Positions 33,036 to 43,933 of a stretch of 64,000 bases of DNA are shown one piece after another. A program made the translations under genes and the position numbers. The DNA lies in assembly GCF_048544455.1 (NCBI RefSeq), contig NC_133536.1, positions 39,636,652-39,700,651 on the forward strand. Reading direction: 5' to 3'. How positions within the stretch are numbered: position 1 is the stretch's first letter; every line of letters begins with the position of its first letter. The notes under the pieces are model-generated. The model was not told the origin of the DNA. It was given only the letters and a program-made list of their open reading frames with translations, and did no database searches. The DNA comes from Silene latifolia. Taxonomy: Eukaryota > Streptophyta > Magnoliopsida > Caryophyllales > Caryophyllaceae.

Positions 33036-34923
33036 ATGGATTCTAGCTCTGTGCCTTCTACTAGCTCGACTTCTAGTCCGTCTTTGTCTGAGACGGTGGT
33101 CCCTGCTGTCACCACCGCCTCCATTTCTGCCAATACCGCAGCTACTGTGTTCTTAGTCTCTGCTGCTGGTACTGTTTTTACGCCTGCTAGCACTGCTGCT
33201 AGCCCTGTTTCAGCTACAACCTCAGTCACAGCCACTACTACTGCTAGCGCTGCTGCTAGCCTTTCTTCCTCAGTGGCGGTCACAGGTGCAGCCACAGCCT
33301 CTACTTCAGCCACGGTGCGCACACCTATGGCGGACTCACTTGCAGCCGCAGCTGCTTTACGGGCGGCTTTAGTTCCTCGTACCGTCAGTGGACGGTCTTC
33401 TACTTCAGGTTCTAGAGGCCGGGGTCGCGGTCGTGGTCGTGCCACACCTGCTGCTGGCTGTGTTACGATCCGAGTAGACGACACTCTTGACTCCCACCCT
33501 GCGTTTCCCCAGGTAAATTTTATTAACGGTGTTCATCGTAAGAGGTTTTATGACTTAGTTGACTGTGACTTTCTTCCTACGCGCTTTCTTTGTCGTACGT
33601 CACTTCAGAGGGTCGGCTTCTACGAGCCAGTTTATGAGCTCTTACGGGGCACGGGGATGGCCGGACTCATCACTAAGAGTGGCCACACTTTCAGGGAGCT
33701 GAGCCTTGAGTTCTTCAGCTCCTTTACCTTCTCCTCAAGGGCACACGACGCTGTCCCTACTAGTATTTCTATGTCCTTCCGGTTGTATAACCAGACCTTT
33801 TCTATGACACTTGAGGAGTTTGATACCCGACTCGGCCTTTTCTTTACGGGCACCACTATTGCCCCTAGGAAGGTCATTAGTCTTCTTTGGCGGGCTTTGG
33901 CACATACCACTTTTCACGAGCGAGAGCTCGCTCAGGTCCACCTACCCCCCCGCTCGTTACTTTCTTAGACTGATGGGAGCACTATTTTTGGCCAAAAGGA
34001 GCCAAACAAATCAACAACAACGAGCTCTCCATCTTAGGCGGTTACCTGAACATCGACGACGAGGGTCGCTTTACCCTCAACATCGCTTATTTGACCGCCA
34101 GGCTCAGGGAGAGAAGCTCATGGGCACAATCATCTGCGGTGGCATAGCCACCTTTTTTGCCCGTTCTCTCCTCACCATCTTGCCTAGTGACTTACCTTAC
34201 ATAGATGGTGATAGGTATCTGAGCCTAGCTGTCATGCACTCTCAGACTTGGCTGACCACAGACTACCGGACATGGAAGATAAATGGTTCCTTATCCGTGT
34301 ACCTTCCTTGTGACACCCTGCCTCGTCTAGCCCCTTTGCCTACTCTTGCACGGGGCGCCCTACCACCACCTCTACCCGAGTACCACCTCCAGGTCCGCCC
34401 ATCTACTACCTTACCCGCCGCTAAGAAGCAGCGTAGACTTGAGACCGGAGAGGGATCCGCACCTTCCACGGGTGGCCAGACTTCCACGGCCACACCTACC
34501 CCGATCCCTACTCATACTCCTACTGCCACGCCTGCTGACCAGACACAGACACAGCCGGTCCTACCGGCTAATTTTGTACCTCCACCACCCTTTAAGGCGT
34601 CCTCGGTCATGGACCAAGGGCATCGTGACGGTTTGTTAGTTGAGATTGCAGAGAGACAGGCTCGTATGAAGCGGGACATAGTTTTGACTTTGTTCCCTCT
34701 ATACAAGTATCACATGAGACGACACCGTCCGATCCCAGAGGGTTGGCCACACCCTTCCTTTTACCGGTACCCAGCTGAGGGGTACCCGGAGTCTGCTAGT
34801 GAGGAGGAGGACGAGGACCCGGCGGCGGAGAGAGCTCGAGCTGAGCAGAGGAGGAGGAGAGAGCAGGAGGTGGATCGGGACTACACGGTGGAGGACGTGC
34901 GTGACGACGAGCCTGACGAGTAG
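33036..34923 (+). pseudogene. Athila env-like gene, element D
   Basis: Starts MDSSSVPSTSSTSS with a long Ser/Thr/Ala-rich N-terminus (to about residue 110) and an RGRGRGR patch. The conserved domain follows (FINGVHRKRFYDLV, ELSLEFFSSF, FSMTLEEFDTRLGL), alignable by eye with the env-like ORF of element B. Frameshifts near 33950, 33990 and 34110 break it. The C-terminal part is Pro/Thr-rich (34380-34600) and ends in an Arg/Glu-rich, probably helical, acidic tail. I see no transmembrane segment. Confidence 0.8.
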
Positions 34924-34932
34924 CTGCTGGTC

Positions 34933-34975
34933 CACTCACTTTCCCAGTTTTCTGGTTGGTTTGGGGAAGTTAGTG
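34933..34975 (+). other. Hairpin H3, element D
   Basis: CACTCACTTTCCC (34933-34945) pairs with GGGGAAGTTAGTG (34963-34975) with one mismatch and one G-T wobble. The 3' arm is part of the GGTTTGGGGAAG tract. It lies just after the env-like stop, as H3 in B2 and C lies after their dyad arrays. Confidence 0.5.
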
Positions 34976-35097
34976 TTTTGTATGTTTATTCTCATTCTTT
35001 TATTTATTTATTCTCCTTTTTATTTTATTGTTTTTCATTCTTTATTGGTTGTATATTCCCGCTCCCCTGTATATATCTGCTGGTGTATGCTGGAGGA

Positions 35098-36501
35098 TGA
35101 TGCGTGTCTTTTATATAAGGTTTTCACCTCATTTTTACACGCATTTCTATGTTTTTTATGTAGCATCTGGCTACAAATGGCCCCAAATATTCTACTTTGG
35201 TCCGTTTATTGTAATTTGCAGGAATTGACTGAAGAGAAGCTAAATCGAGCCTTAACTGTCCCAATTGCATGCATTCATGGAAAGAAGGAGCTGGAGCTAG
35301 GAAATCTAACATTTGGAAGACGTATGAGCTGAGTTTGGAAGCCAATCCAAGGTGTGACGTGCCTATGCAGCTCGATCGAGTGGTCTACTGCTCGATCGAA
35401 TGCTCTACACACTCAAGATTGGTCGATCGACCAGTTTAAGGAGTCGATCGAGGAAGTTCTCGCAGCGTGTGCTCGATCGAGAGGTTGTTCTAGCTCGATC
35501 GAGTGATTTGCGTTCGATCGAGTAATCTTTGTACTCGATCGAGGGGTTTCGTGTGCTTTTAGCTTATTTCCGCCTAATCTTTTATGGGCTTTTGTAATTA
35601 GTCCATAGATTAGGTTTAAGACGATTTTCTAGTATAAGACTGAAGAAGAGTAACTACGTTACGGAGATCTGGAACTCAGACATTAATTTTTGGTTCTATT
35701 CCTTGTCACTGTTCTTGAGATTTTGCCCTTCTTTTACCTTGCTACTCGGATTTGGATCTCGCGATTGGTATCATCATTCTAATTTTATTCTTAATTCTAT
35801 CCACTGCTTTAATTCTTCCTCTCTTATTCTATTGCTTGATTCAATCTTATTTAGTTGTTATAATGTTCAATTCCAATTGTCTATTCATTATTATTGTTAA
35901 TTCTATTGCAATGAGTAACTAATTTCCCTTGCTAAGACTATAGGGGATCCGTAATATGAAGGGAGAGTAATCGATTCATTAGGTCAATGTTAGTACTGTT
36001 TTAAGTTGGTTAAATGCTACAATTAACTGTATCTTTCTAATTGAGTCGACGCAATTAGACCTATAATTCCTAGTGACCCTTGACCTGGACCGAAAGGTTG
36101 GAAAAGGTAGACTAGTAGCGAACAATAGAGTATTGCAGTGAGGACGAAAGTTAAGCTGTTTACACTTTAGGGTGAATTAAGGACCGAAAGGTGACGTTCG
36201 CTACCCCTTAGACTGTATTTGCATTGACCCGAGACCTAGATTGCCTGACCGAATGATTACGGTGAACCAGTTGTCTTAGCTATTTTTCTCTATCTGTTAT
36301 CTCCTCTATTTTTAATCCTCCTACCCTTATTCTCTTTAATTTAGCAAATCACAATTATAAACCCCCAATTTGGTTACCTTGACGAACCTATTTTTAGCAG
36401 ACAATTTCCTACCTCTCTGTGGATTCGACCCGACTTCCCTAGCTATATTAGTTAGAGCCAGTTGGTATTTTTGACAAAAAGTCTTGCGACAGGACGTGTC
36501 A
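35098..36501 (+). repeat. 5' LTR of element C
   Basis: Begins TGATGCGTGTCTTTTATATAAGG and ends GGACGTGTCA. The dyad array is at 35370-35544, with a TATA-like TATAAG at 35633-35638. Confidence 0.95.
35370..35544 (+). promoter_or_regulatory. Eight-site TCGATCGA array, C 5' LTR
   Basis: Eight 12-mers centred on TCGATCGA with start-to-start offsets of 20, 31, 21, 29, 22, 19 and 21 bp. The array ends about 90 bp upstream of the TATA-like box. The 3' LTR copy is at 45972-46144. Confidence 0.75.
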
Positions 36502-36506
36502 AATTT

Positions 36507-36524
36507 TGGCGCCGTTGCCGGGGA
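36507..36524 (+). other. Primer binding site, element C
   Basis: TGGCGCCGTTGCCGGGGA, five bases after the LTR end, identical to that of B and B2. Confidence 0.9.
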
Positions 36525-36657
36525 GGTGGCGCATATTTGTTGCTTTAATTAAGTTTGTCTCTCGTCTCAGGGAATTTATTCCTTGAGACCGATCACATTT
36601 TTTTGCAAAGTTTGATCAGTTGCAGGTTAACTTTTGCCTCGAAAGTTTATTTGCAAG

Positions 36658-37455
36658 ATGCCTACGATTACAGAGCATACAGAGCCGTGTGGTAGATGTG
36701 GCGAGGAAGGACATGACCTTTATGAATGTGTAGCAAGTATAGAGCGCGCCCTTGCTTACAAGAAGTACAAGCAAGGGGTTCCTTTTTCTCAGCTATATGA
36801 AGAGATAAAGAGCGTTTCTACCACTTCTACGCCAGTACCACAACCGGTCTCTCCCTCTGCAAGAGAAGAAATTGCCGAGTTGAAATCCATTATGATGAGT
36901 ATGTCACAGAAATCTGAAACGGTTATATCGGAATTGAAAGAACAAGTCGCGCGATTGACACACGCGATGGATCAAGCCAAGTTTCTTCCAATTTGCGATC
37001 CGGCCCGATCGATGAATTTTCAAAATGACCTTATTCATGAAGAAGACGAGGTTTTGACAGCTGATGATGACTCAGATGATGATCTAGACGAGTTTTTGCA
37101 GGAAATACTTGCTGCGTGTGCTGTAACCACTCGATCGAGTGACTCTTTTACTCGATCAAGCGGTTCTAATCGTCCAGTAACTCGATCGAGTGACACTATT
37201 ACTCGATCGAGCAACTATGCTGAAGAAATCACTCGATCGAGTGACGAACGAGGTCGATCGACTGATAAAAGTACTCGATCGAGTACTTCAAGTGGCGGAA
37301 ATTCTAATCTACTATCTAATACCGCCACCGTGTCATCTTCCCCTGCTGTGGAGACGTCACGTATTGATAAGGGTAAAGAAAAGGTTGCAGGACCGCTCAT
37401 CGCTACCAGAGTACCTTTCCCAAGTCGTCTGAAGGACGCAAAGATCAAGCAATAG
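36658..37455 (+). pseudogene. Truncated gag (nucleocapsid and linker), element C
   Basis: The first ATG gives MPTITEHTEPCGRCGEEGHDLYEC, so the protein starts almost at the zinc knuckle; the capsid half of about 300 residues found in B is missing. A coiled-coil-like stretch (SAREEIAELKSIMMSM, about residues 65-110) and an acidic stretch follow. The dyad array at 37129-37284 encodes Thr-Arg-Ser-Ser repeats. The TAG at 37453-37455 is followed in the same frame by YGKFVDIVKNL; B has Gln at this position (QLGKF), which points to CAG to TAG. Confidence 0.85.
37129..37284 (+). promoter_or_regulatory. TCGATCGA array inside coding region, element C
   Basis: Seven recognisable sites with offsets 21, 30, 21, 30, 21 and 21 bp; a decayed AATCGTCCAGT sits in the first 30-bp gap. 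Spacings match the non-coding arrays of C and D while keeping the frame. Confidence 0.7.
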
Positions 37456-38126
37456 TACGGTAAGTTCGTGGACATCGTGAAGAACCTCCAGGTAACTGTC
37501 CCTTTTTCCGAACTCGTTACTCAGGTACCCACTTACGCTAAGTTTATGAAGGATATCGTGACGCGTAAGAGGAATTTGAGCGAATTTGAGACAATTTCGT
37601 TTATGGAAGAGTCTAGCAATTTACTGTTAAATAAGGCCCCTCCAAAAATGAAAGACCCGGGCATCTTTTCTATTACTTGTGTCATAGGCAATATGGTTAT
37701 TGATAAGGCCCTTTGCGATTTAGGTGCCAGTGTTAGTGTCATGCCCCTTCCTGTCTGCAAGAAATTGAAGATGAGTCATTTCAAGGTGACTAACATTACC
37801 CTACAGATGGCTGATAGATCTGTTAGGAGACCCTTAGGTGTCTTGGAGGATGTGCCTGTGAAAATAGGCAAGCTTTACATCCCAAAGATTTCATTGTTTT
37901 GGATATAGCCGAGGACACCCGACCCAAATTATCTTAGGAAGACCATTCCTTTGTACAAAATGAGGCCGTTATTGATGTCGACAAGGGCGTCTGACTCTTG
38001 CGGTAGGGGATGACGCTATCACATTTAGTTTGCCCAGTACTTTAGCCCACCCAATGATAGAGGACACTTAGCTATTCGGTCGATATCATTAACGAGTCTA
38101 TTTATGACTTCTGGTCGGGTTCTTTT
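37456..38126 (+). pseudogene. Protease of element C
   Basis: Frame open from 37468 to 37908. CDLGASVSVMP lies near 37705-37740, and ITLQMADRS and LEDVPVKIGK follow. A frameshift near 37885 and others downstream break the second conserved patch (LGRPFL, near 37938). The N-terminal part resembles B's linker before protease. Confidence 0.85.
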
Positions 38127-39482
38127 ATGAAGGACCCACTGGAAGCTCACATGCTTTTTGATGAGTGTGCAGATAGCCCAGAGGACGATGACGCTGCGTT
38201 GGACTTGCTTGTTGATGATTTGGATGAGCATGACGGAGAGCAGGTGGAACAAATGATCAGCACTCTTTGCTCCATTGAGGTAAAGGTACCGGAACGTAAG
38301 CCTCTCCCTTCTCATCTTAAATATGCTTTCTTAGACGATACAGAGCAATATCCTGTCATCGTTAGTGCCAAGCTTAGTGATGATCATCTAACCTCTTTGT
38401 TAGCTGTACTTAAGAAAAACAGGAAAGCAATGGGCTATTCACTGGACGATATCACGGGGATTAGTCCTGATATTTGTATGCACAGGATAGAGCTGGAGGA
38501 GGATCACAAACCTTGCAGACAGGGTCAGCGCCGGCTGAACCAGAAGATGCAGGATGTTGTGATGGCTGAGGTAAAGAAGCTGCTGGATGCAGGTATTATT
38601 TATTCCGTAGGTAATTCTAGATGGGTAAGCCGAGTACAGGTAGTCCCGAAGAAAGGAGGGACAACTGTAGTTAAGAATGAGAAGAATGAATTAATACCTA
38701 CTCGAGTAGTAATTGGTTGGCGGATGTGCATAGACTACAGACAGCTAAATGCCGCCACCAAGAAAGATCACTTCCCCCTTCCTTTTATTGATCAAATGGT
38801 AGAAAGGTTAGCTTCTCATAATTTTTCTGCTATTTAGACGGGTACTCAGGGTTCTTTCAGATCCCTATCCACCCAGACGATCAGGCCAAGACTACATTTA
38901 CCTGTCCTAAGAGCGTTTTTGCATATCGCAGAATGCCTTTTGGTTTGTGCAACGCCCCTGCCACCTTCCAAAGGTGTATGATGGGGATATTTTCAGAGTA
39001 TATTGAGTCTATCATGGAAGTTTTTATGGATGACTTTAGTGTTTATGGAAGTGATTTTTCCGACATTTCTGTCTAACCTTGAAAAAGTGTTGCAGCGCTG
39101 TATTGAGGTTAATCTTGTCTTTGAATCGGCTGAATCGGAGAAGTGCCACTTTATGGTCAACGAGGGAGTTGTCTTAGGGCACTTAGTTTCTGATAGGGGA
39201 ATAGAAGTTGACAAGGCAAAGGTGGAAGTGATTCAGCAATTACCACCTCCTATTAATGTTAAGGGGGTGAGGAGCTTCCTTGGTCACGCCGGCTTTTATC
39301 GCCGGTTTATCAAGGATTTCTCAAAAATTGCTAAACCACTTACACAGTTGCTACTTAAGGATGCCCCTTTTGTGTTTACTGACGTTTGTCTTTCTGCTTT
39401 TAACAGGTTAAAGCAGGCCTTAGTCTCCGCGCCGATCATACAGCCTCCCAATTGGGACTTGCCGTTTGAGATCATGTGTGAC
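38127..39482 (+). pseudogene. Reverse transcriptase of element C
   Basis: Open from 38127 to 38837: the region before RT, then CRQGQRRLNQKMQDVV, VPKKGG and WRMCIDYRQLNAATKKDHFPLP. A one-base change at about 38833 shifts the frame. The rest holds MPFGLCNAPATFQRCM and the catalytic MDD (about 39024); another shift occurs near 39075 and the frame 39085-39482 runs to the connection domain (FYRRFIKDFSKIAKPL). The TIR element begins after codon Asp of IMCD. Confidence 0.85.
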
Positions 39483-40073
39483 TAAACCTGGCAAAATGGG
39501 TCAGACCCGAATGACCCGACCCGAAAAGGCTGACCCGAGACCCAAAAATGACCCGAACTTGCTTAACCCGAATACGACCCGAAACCCGAATTGACCCGAC
39601 CCGACCTGGACCCGACCAACATTGTCGACCCAATGTTGACCCGACCCGAAGTGACCCAACCTGAAAAGACCCGACTCATAATTGACCCGGTCCCAAATGA
39701 CTTGAAGTGACCCAAAATGACCCGAAGCGATTAGTACTAAGTCATATTAATATTATATATGTCAAAATAAAGTTTCATTGGTTACAATAGTCCCTAATAA
39801 ATAGTTAAATTTGCAAAATAGTATTTCTTAATCAAAATAATACTAACTTAAGTGCTTAGCCATTAACTCAAAAGCAACCTGCCTCAAAATGACTCATACC
39901 CGAAAATGACCCGACCCGAAATGACCAGACAATAGGTCACCCGAAATTGACCCGAAACCCGAAAGTGACCCGACCCGACCCAACCCGACCCGAAATATGT
40001 GACAGACCCGAAATGACCCGACCCAAACTGACCCGACCCAAACCCGACCCGAGTGACCCGTTTTGCCAGGTCT
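39483..40073 (+). mobile_element. 591-bp TIR element with 9-bp target duplication
   Basis: Left end TAAACCTGGCAAAATGGGTCA and right end (reverse complement) AGACCTGGCAAAACGGGTCA share an 18-bp inverted repeat with one mismatch. The flanks ATGTGTGAC (39474-39482 and 40074-40082) are identical, which fits a Mutator-like target duplication. The body has no ORF and is built from degenerate GACCCGA repeats around an AT-rich centre (39725-39880). It splits C's RNase H exactly. Confidence 0.85.
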
Positions 40074-40834
40074 ATGTGTGACGCGAGTGACTATGCACTA
40101 GAAGCGGTGCTTGGCCAGAGGAAAGACAAAGCCTTGAATGCTATTTACTATGCGAGCTGAACTCTGGATGAGGCTCAAGTGAAGTACACTACCATCGAGA
40201 AGGAGTCATAGTGTAGTTTATGCCTTAGAGAAGTTTCGTACTTATTTAGTTGGGTCAGAAGTCACTGTTTTTACTGACCATGCAGCTTTGAGGCATCTCC
40301 TTGCTAAGAAGGAGGCTAAACCACGGCTACTGAGATGGATACTCCTTCTTCAAGAGTTTGATTTGCAGATTAAGGATAAGAAAGGAGCTGAGAACGTTGT
40401 AGCTGATCACTTGTCGAGGCTGATGCGACAAGAAGGGGAAGATTCTCTACCCATTGATGATTCTTTTCCTGACGATACTTTATTTGATGTTGTGTCGTCT
40501 ATTGTTAACCAAGAACCTTGGTATGCAGATATAGCTAACTTCGTTGTCAGTGGCGAGCTGCCGCCTGACCTTTCTCATCAGCAAAAGAAGCGTTTTCTAT
40601 ATAACGCTAAGCAGTACTTCTGGGATGACCCTTACTTGTTTAAGGAATGTGCAGACGATCTCTACAGACGGTGTATCCCGCAGTGGGAGACCAAAATAGT
40701 CCTGGAAGGCTGTCACTCCTCTTCATATGGTGGTCACCACGGTCCATCACGCACCGTGGCTAAGGTACTTCAGTCTGGTTTTTACTGGCCTTCTTTGTTT
40801 GCTGACGCCAAGTCTTTTGTTTCAGCTTGTGATG
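40074..40834 (+). pseudogene. RNase H and integrase zinc-binding region, element C
   Basis: RNase H resumes as ASDYALEAVLGQ; small frame breaks and a stop lie between 40158 and 40215. The frame from 40288 is open: [13 protein letters not shown], then VVADHLSRL, then the integrase N-terminus with HHGPSRT and the first zinc cysteine. It stops at the solo LTR insertion after CD. 40830-40834 is the target copy TGATG. Confidence 0.85.
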
Positions 40835-42760
40835 TGATGTGGAGTTGTCGTCGGGTCACATCCAATCAAACACATTTATAATACTCAACAAACAGCTAGT
40901 TAGCGGTAAGTCGAGGTCGATCCATGGGACGGTGTGCTTTGGGTTCTAAGTCTATCTATATCAATTTATGCTAGTGTCACATGCAATTTGGTTGGGTTTG
41001 TAGTTGTGTCTAAACTAATGCAAGCAATATAGTGAAACAAGCAATAAAGGAAAGATGTAAACAAACGATTAAAAGTGCTAGGATATCATGGGGTCATAGG
41101 GGATTGATGGTGTTGATCATACAAACATGTTCACAAGGTTGCAAGCAATTAATGTTGTGGAGGAACCGAGTTTGGTTATATCTTACGGTTCATAGGAAGG
41201 GTTGGGTCCCGGAGCCGAATCGATTAGAATGTACAACACCTACAAGTCGACTTACTATCCTCCTATTCAACTTCTATGCATGGTCTAACAAGACTCGAGT
41301 TGGTTTATGTCTTACAAGTCAAGTTGAGTAGATAAGAGATGGTAAAAATGCAAGGATTCATAGGCTTGGCATTTCATCAAACATAACATGTGCATAAAGT
41401 TGACATCACAACAAGCAAGCAATTTAATCATGTGAACATATTAGATTAAGCATGAATCAATCCCATGTTGGTTTCCCCTAATTACCCACTAATCCTAGCA
41501 AGAACCTACTCACTCATTATCATGGGAAGCATGTCATTAATGGTGTCAATCATCACAACAAGTATAAACATGATAATAAAATGAAGAAATGAACAATAAA
41601 GATTAAAGAGTAAAGGAATTATACCAACTTAAGATGATCCAAATAATAAAGCAAAAATAATAGAAGACACTTGATTGATTGATGGAAGGTTGTCAATCTC
41701 CCAATAATAACCCAATAATCTTCAATTACCCAATAATAAACTTGAATAATAAACTTGAACAATAATTAAGGAGAGATTAATGTATAATTTGTGGAAAGAT
41801 TAAAGAGTAATCTATTCTAATCTACTCCTAATCTAATCTAAAGAAGGATTTTCTAGCTAAAAAGATGTGTTAAAGGATTATTACAAATGGGGTATTTATA
41901 GTGGAAATTAGGTGGATGCATTAGGGTTAACTAAGGGCTAAACTAGTAATTACACTTTTGAGATTTGAGCAGGGAGACTCCGGTATTTCTTGAAGGAAGG
42001 GCGTCTTTCTTTGAGGCTTGAAGAAGACGAAAATGCGCTGGGTTGGAATCCGGGCGGATTAAGGTGAATCCGGGCGGATTCTGAAAATGCAATCCGGGCG
42101 GATTTGGGAGAATCCGGGCGGATTTGGGAGATGCAATCCGGGCGGATTTGGGAGAAGACGCTCGGATTGTGGTTCACGTAGCAAGGGAAAGTTTCCTGTC
42201 CAGGAATACGCCCGTCCCGAGCGAAATATGGGCGTCCTGGGCTTCAACCCGAGCGGGTTGACTTTGACCCGAGCGGGTTGAGCTGTATCTTGAGCTCGGA
42301 TTGTAAAACGGACGTTATTTCCTCATCCGGACTCCTATTGGAGTGATTCAAAAGCCTAGATCACTTGATTTTTCGATGCCGTTCCATCTAGCATATTTTC
42401 AGAGCCAAAGGAGCAACCCTTGGTTCGGTTTTTGAGCGATTTCTTCATGCAATGCCTTCCTTGATTTTCCTCCTTGCTTTAAACCTTATGACCCTTCTTT
42501 ATACTCTTTATTTCTACATCATTGGTCATCATTCTTGCCTCCTCTTCATACTAGTCCATCTAATATCATCAATAAGCTTCCAAATATGCACGAAAGACGG
42601 GAATTTCCGCCTTATTATCTCCTTTTCTACAAAACATATGAAATGCGATAGAAAAGCAAATAGGAAGGTTTTGACGGATAAAATGGCCAAGAAATGCTAT
42701 AATAGTATGCAAAATAGGCTCAATTAGGGGACTAAATGTGCGCAAATAATGTTCACATCA
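40835..42760 (-). mobile_element. Solo LTR H (Athila type, related to element B)
   Basis: 1926 bp with TG...CA ends and an exact target duplication TGATG (40830-40834, 42761-42765) and no internal region. By eye it resembles B's LTR throughout (GAGCCGAATCGATTAGA, AGTCGACTTA, GGGGTATTTATAGTG) but it has diverged, so it is another subfamily. A minus TATA box lies near 41893-41900, and an AATCCGGGCGGATT array lies upstream of it at 42050-42172. It presumably arose by LTR-LTR recombination of a full element. Confidence 0.9.
42050..42172 (-). promoter_or_regulatory. AATCCGGGCGGATT array, solo LTR H
   Basis: Six sites; successive CGGATT ends are 20, 24, 20, 24 and 20 bp apart. Five of the six sites are the perfect sequence AATCCGGGCGGATT. 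Two further variants (AACCCGAGCGGGTT type, also 20 bp apart) occur near 42245-42280. Confidence 0.8.
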
Positions 42761-42765
42761 TGATG

Positions 42766-43748
42766 CTTGCCAACGATCAGGGAACATTTCGAAGAGACAT
42801 GAGATGCCACAAAACGGCATCCTAGAGGTTGAGGTTTTCGATGTCTGGGGCATTGATTTCCAAGGACCGTTCCCGTCCAGTAAAGGTAACAGGTATATCT
42901 TAGTAGCTGTAGACTATGTGTCAAAATGGGTTAAGGCAATTGCTTCACCTCATTGTGATGGTAAGACCGTGATAAAGATGTTCAAAAAGATCATATTCCC
43001 CCGTTTTGGTGTCCCTAGGGTCGTCATTAGTGATGGGGGGATGCATTTTAAGGAAAAGAAACTCACTTCCATACTGTCTAGAGTTGGTGTCCAACACCGG
43101 CGTGGTTTGGGGTATCATCCCCAAACTAGTGGTCGAGTAGAGTCTCTAATCGTGAGTTGAAAGAGATCTTGTCTAAGGTAGTTTCTAAATCACGGAAAGA
43201 CTGGAGTCTTAAGCTAGATGACACATTATGGGCTTATAGAACTACCTTTAAGACACCAATTGGTGCATCACCTTATAGGTTACTTTATGGGAAATCGTGT
43301 CACTTACCTGTTGAGCTGGAATGTAAGGCCTGGTGGGCAATTCGTGAGCTTAATTATGATCCTAAATTGTGTGGTCAGAATCGTCTTTTGCAGCTAGATG
43401 AATTGGAAGAGTTCAGGCTTAATGCCTATGACAGCTCGCGCATTTACAAGGAAAAGTCGAAGAGATGGCACGACAAGAGGATCCTACCTCGGGAGTTTCG
43501 TGTGGGGCAGAAGGTGTTCTTTGTTTAATGCCCTACCGAGACTATTTCCTGGCAAGTCAAGTCCGATGGAGTGGTCCATATACGGTGACAAATTTGTTAC
43601 CAAATTTGGATCCGTAGAGCTTGAAGATTCCGAGGGTCATAGATTCAAGGTGAATGGCCAATATGTGAAGCATTACCACGAGGCGAGTGAAGCGGACAAC
43701 CGCGTTGAAGTCTTGCGCTTCGACGAGCTCGATGCGCCAGTTAATTGA
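42766..43748 (+). pseudogene. Integrase core and C-terminus, element C
   Basis: After the target copy the zinc region ends ([14 protein letters not shown]). The core shows [12 protein letters not shown] and ISDGGMHF with the two Asp residues. A frameshift near 43140 falls at the catalytic Glu region (GRVES); the frame from 43157 holds [21 protein letters not shown] and ends at 43528; a further shift leads to a C-terminal stretch ending at 43748. There is no chromodomain and no env-like ORF downstream. Confidence 0.85.
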
Positions 43749-43933
43749 TACCAGAAAGGTCGTGCGGGACCTCTTAGACCAGCGCTCTCCGGGAGGCAGC
43801 CCGGACTGTTTTATTTGTACTTTTGTTGAACTATTTTTTTTTCTCCTTTAGCTTCACGTTAAACTTTAGACGATGTTTTATGAACCTCCTTTGTATTTTC
43901 CCTGTTTTTAATGCGTCTTTTGCAGGTTACAGT

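Noticed and set aside
32879..33484. Minus-strand ORF of 201 codons
   Set aside because: Shadow of the low-complexity Ser/Thr/Ala-rich N-terminus of D's env-like gene.
35028..35332. Small ORFs at the start of C's LTR, repeated at 45636-45934
   Set aside because: LTR sequence, not conserved as protein in the related LTRs B2 or D.
39483..40073. Telomere-like or simple satellite repeat
   Set aside because: GACCCGA words are degenerate and bounded by inverted ends and a target duplication, which fits a transposon.
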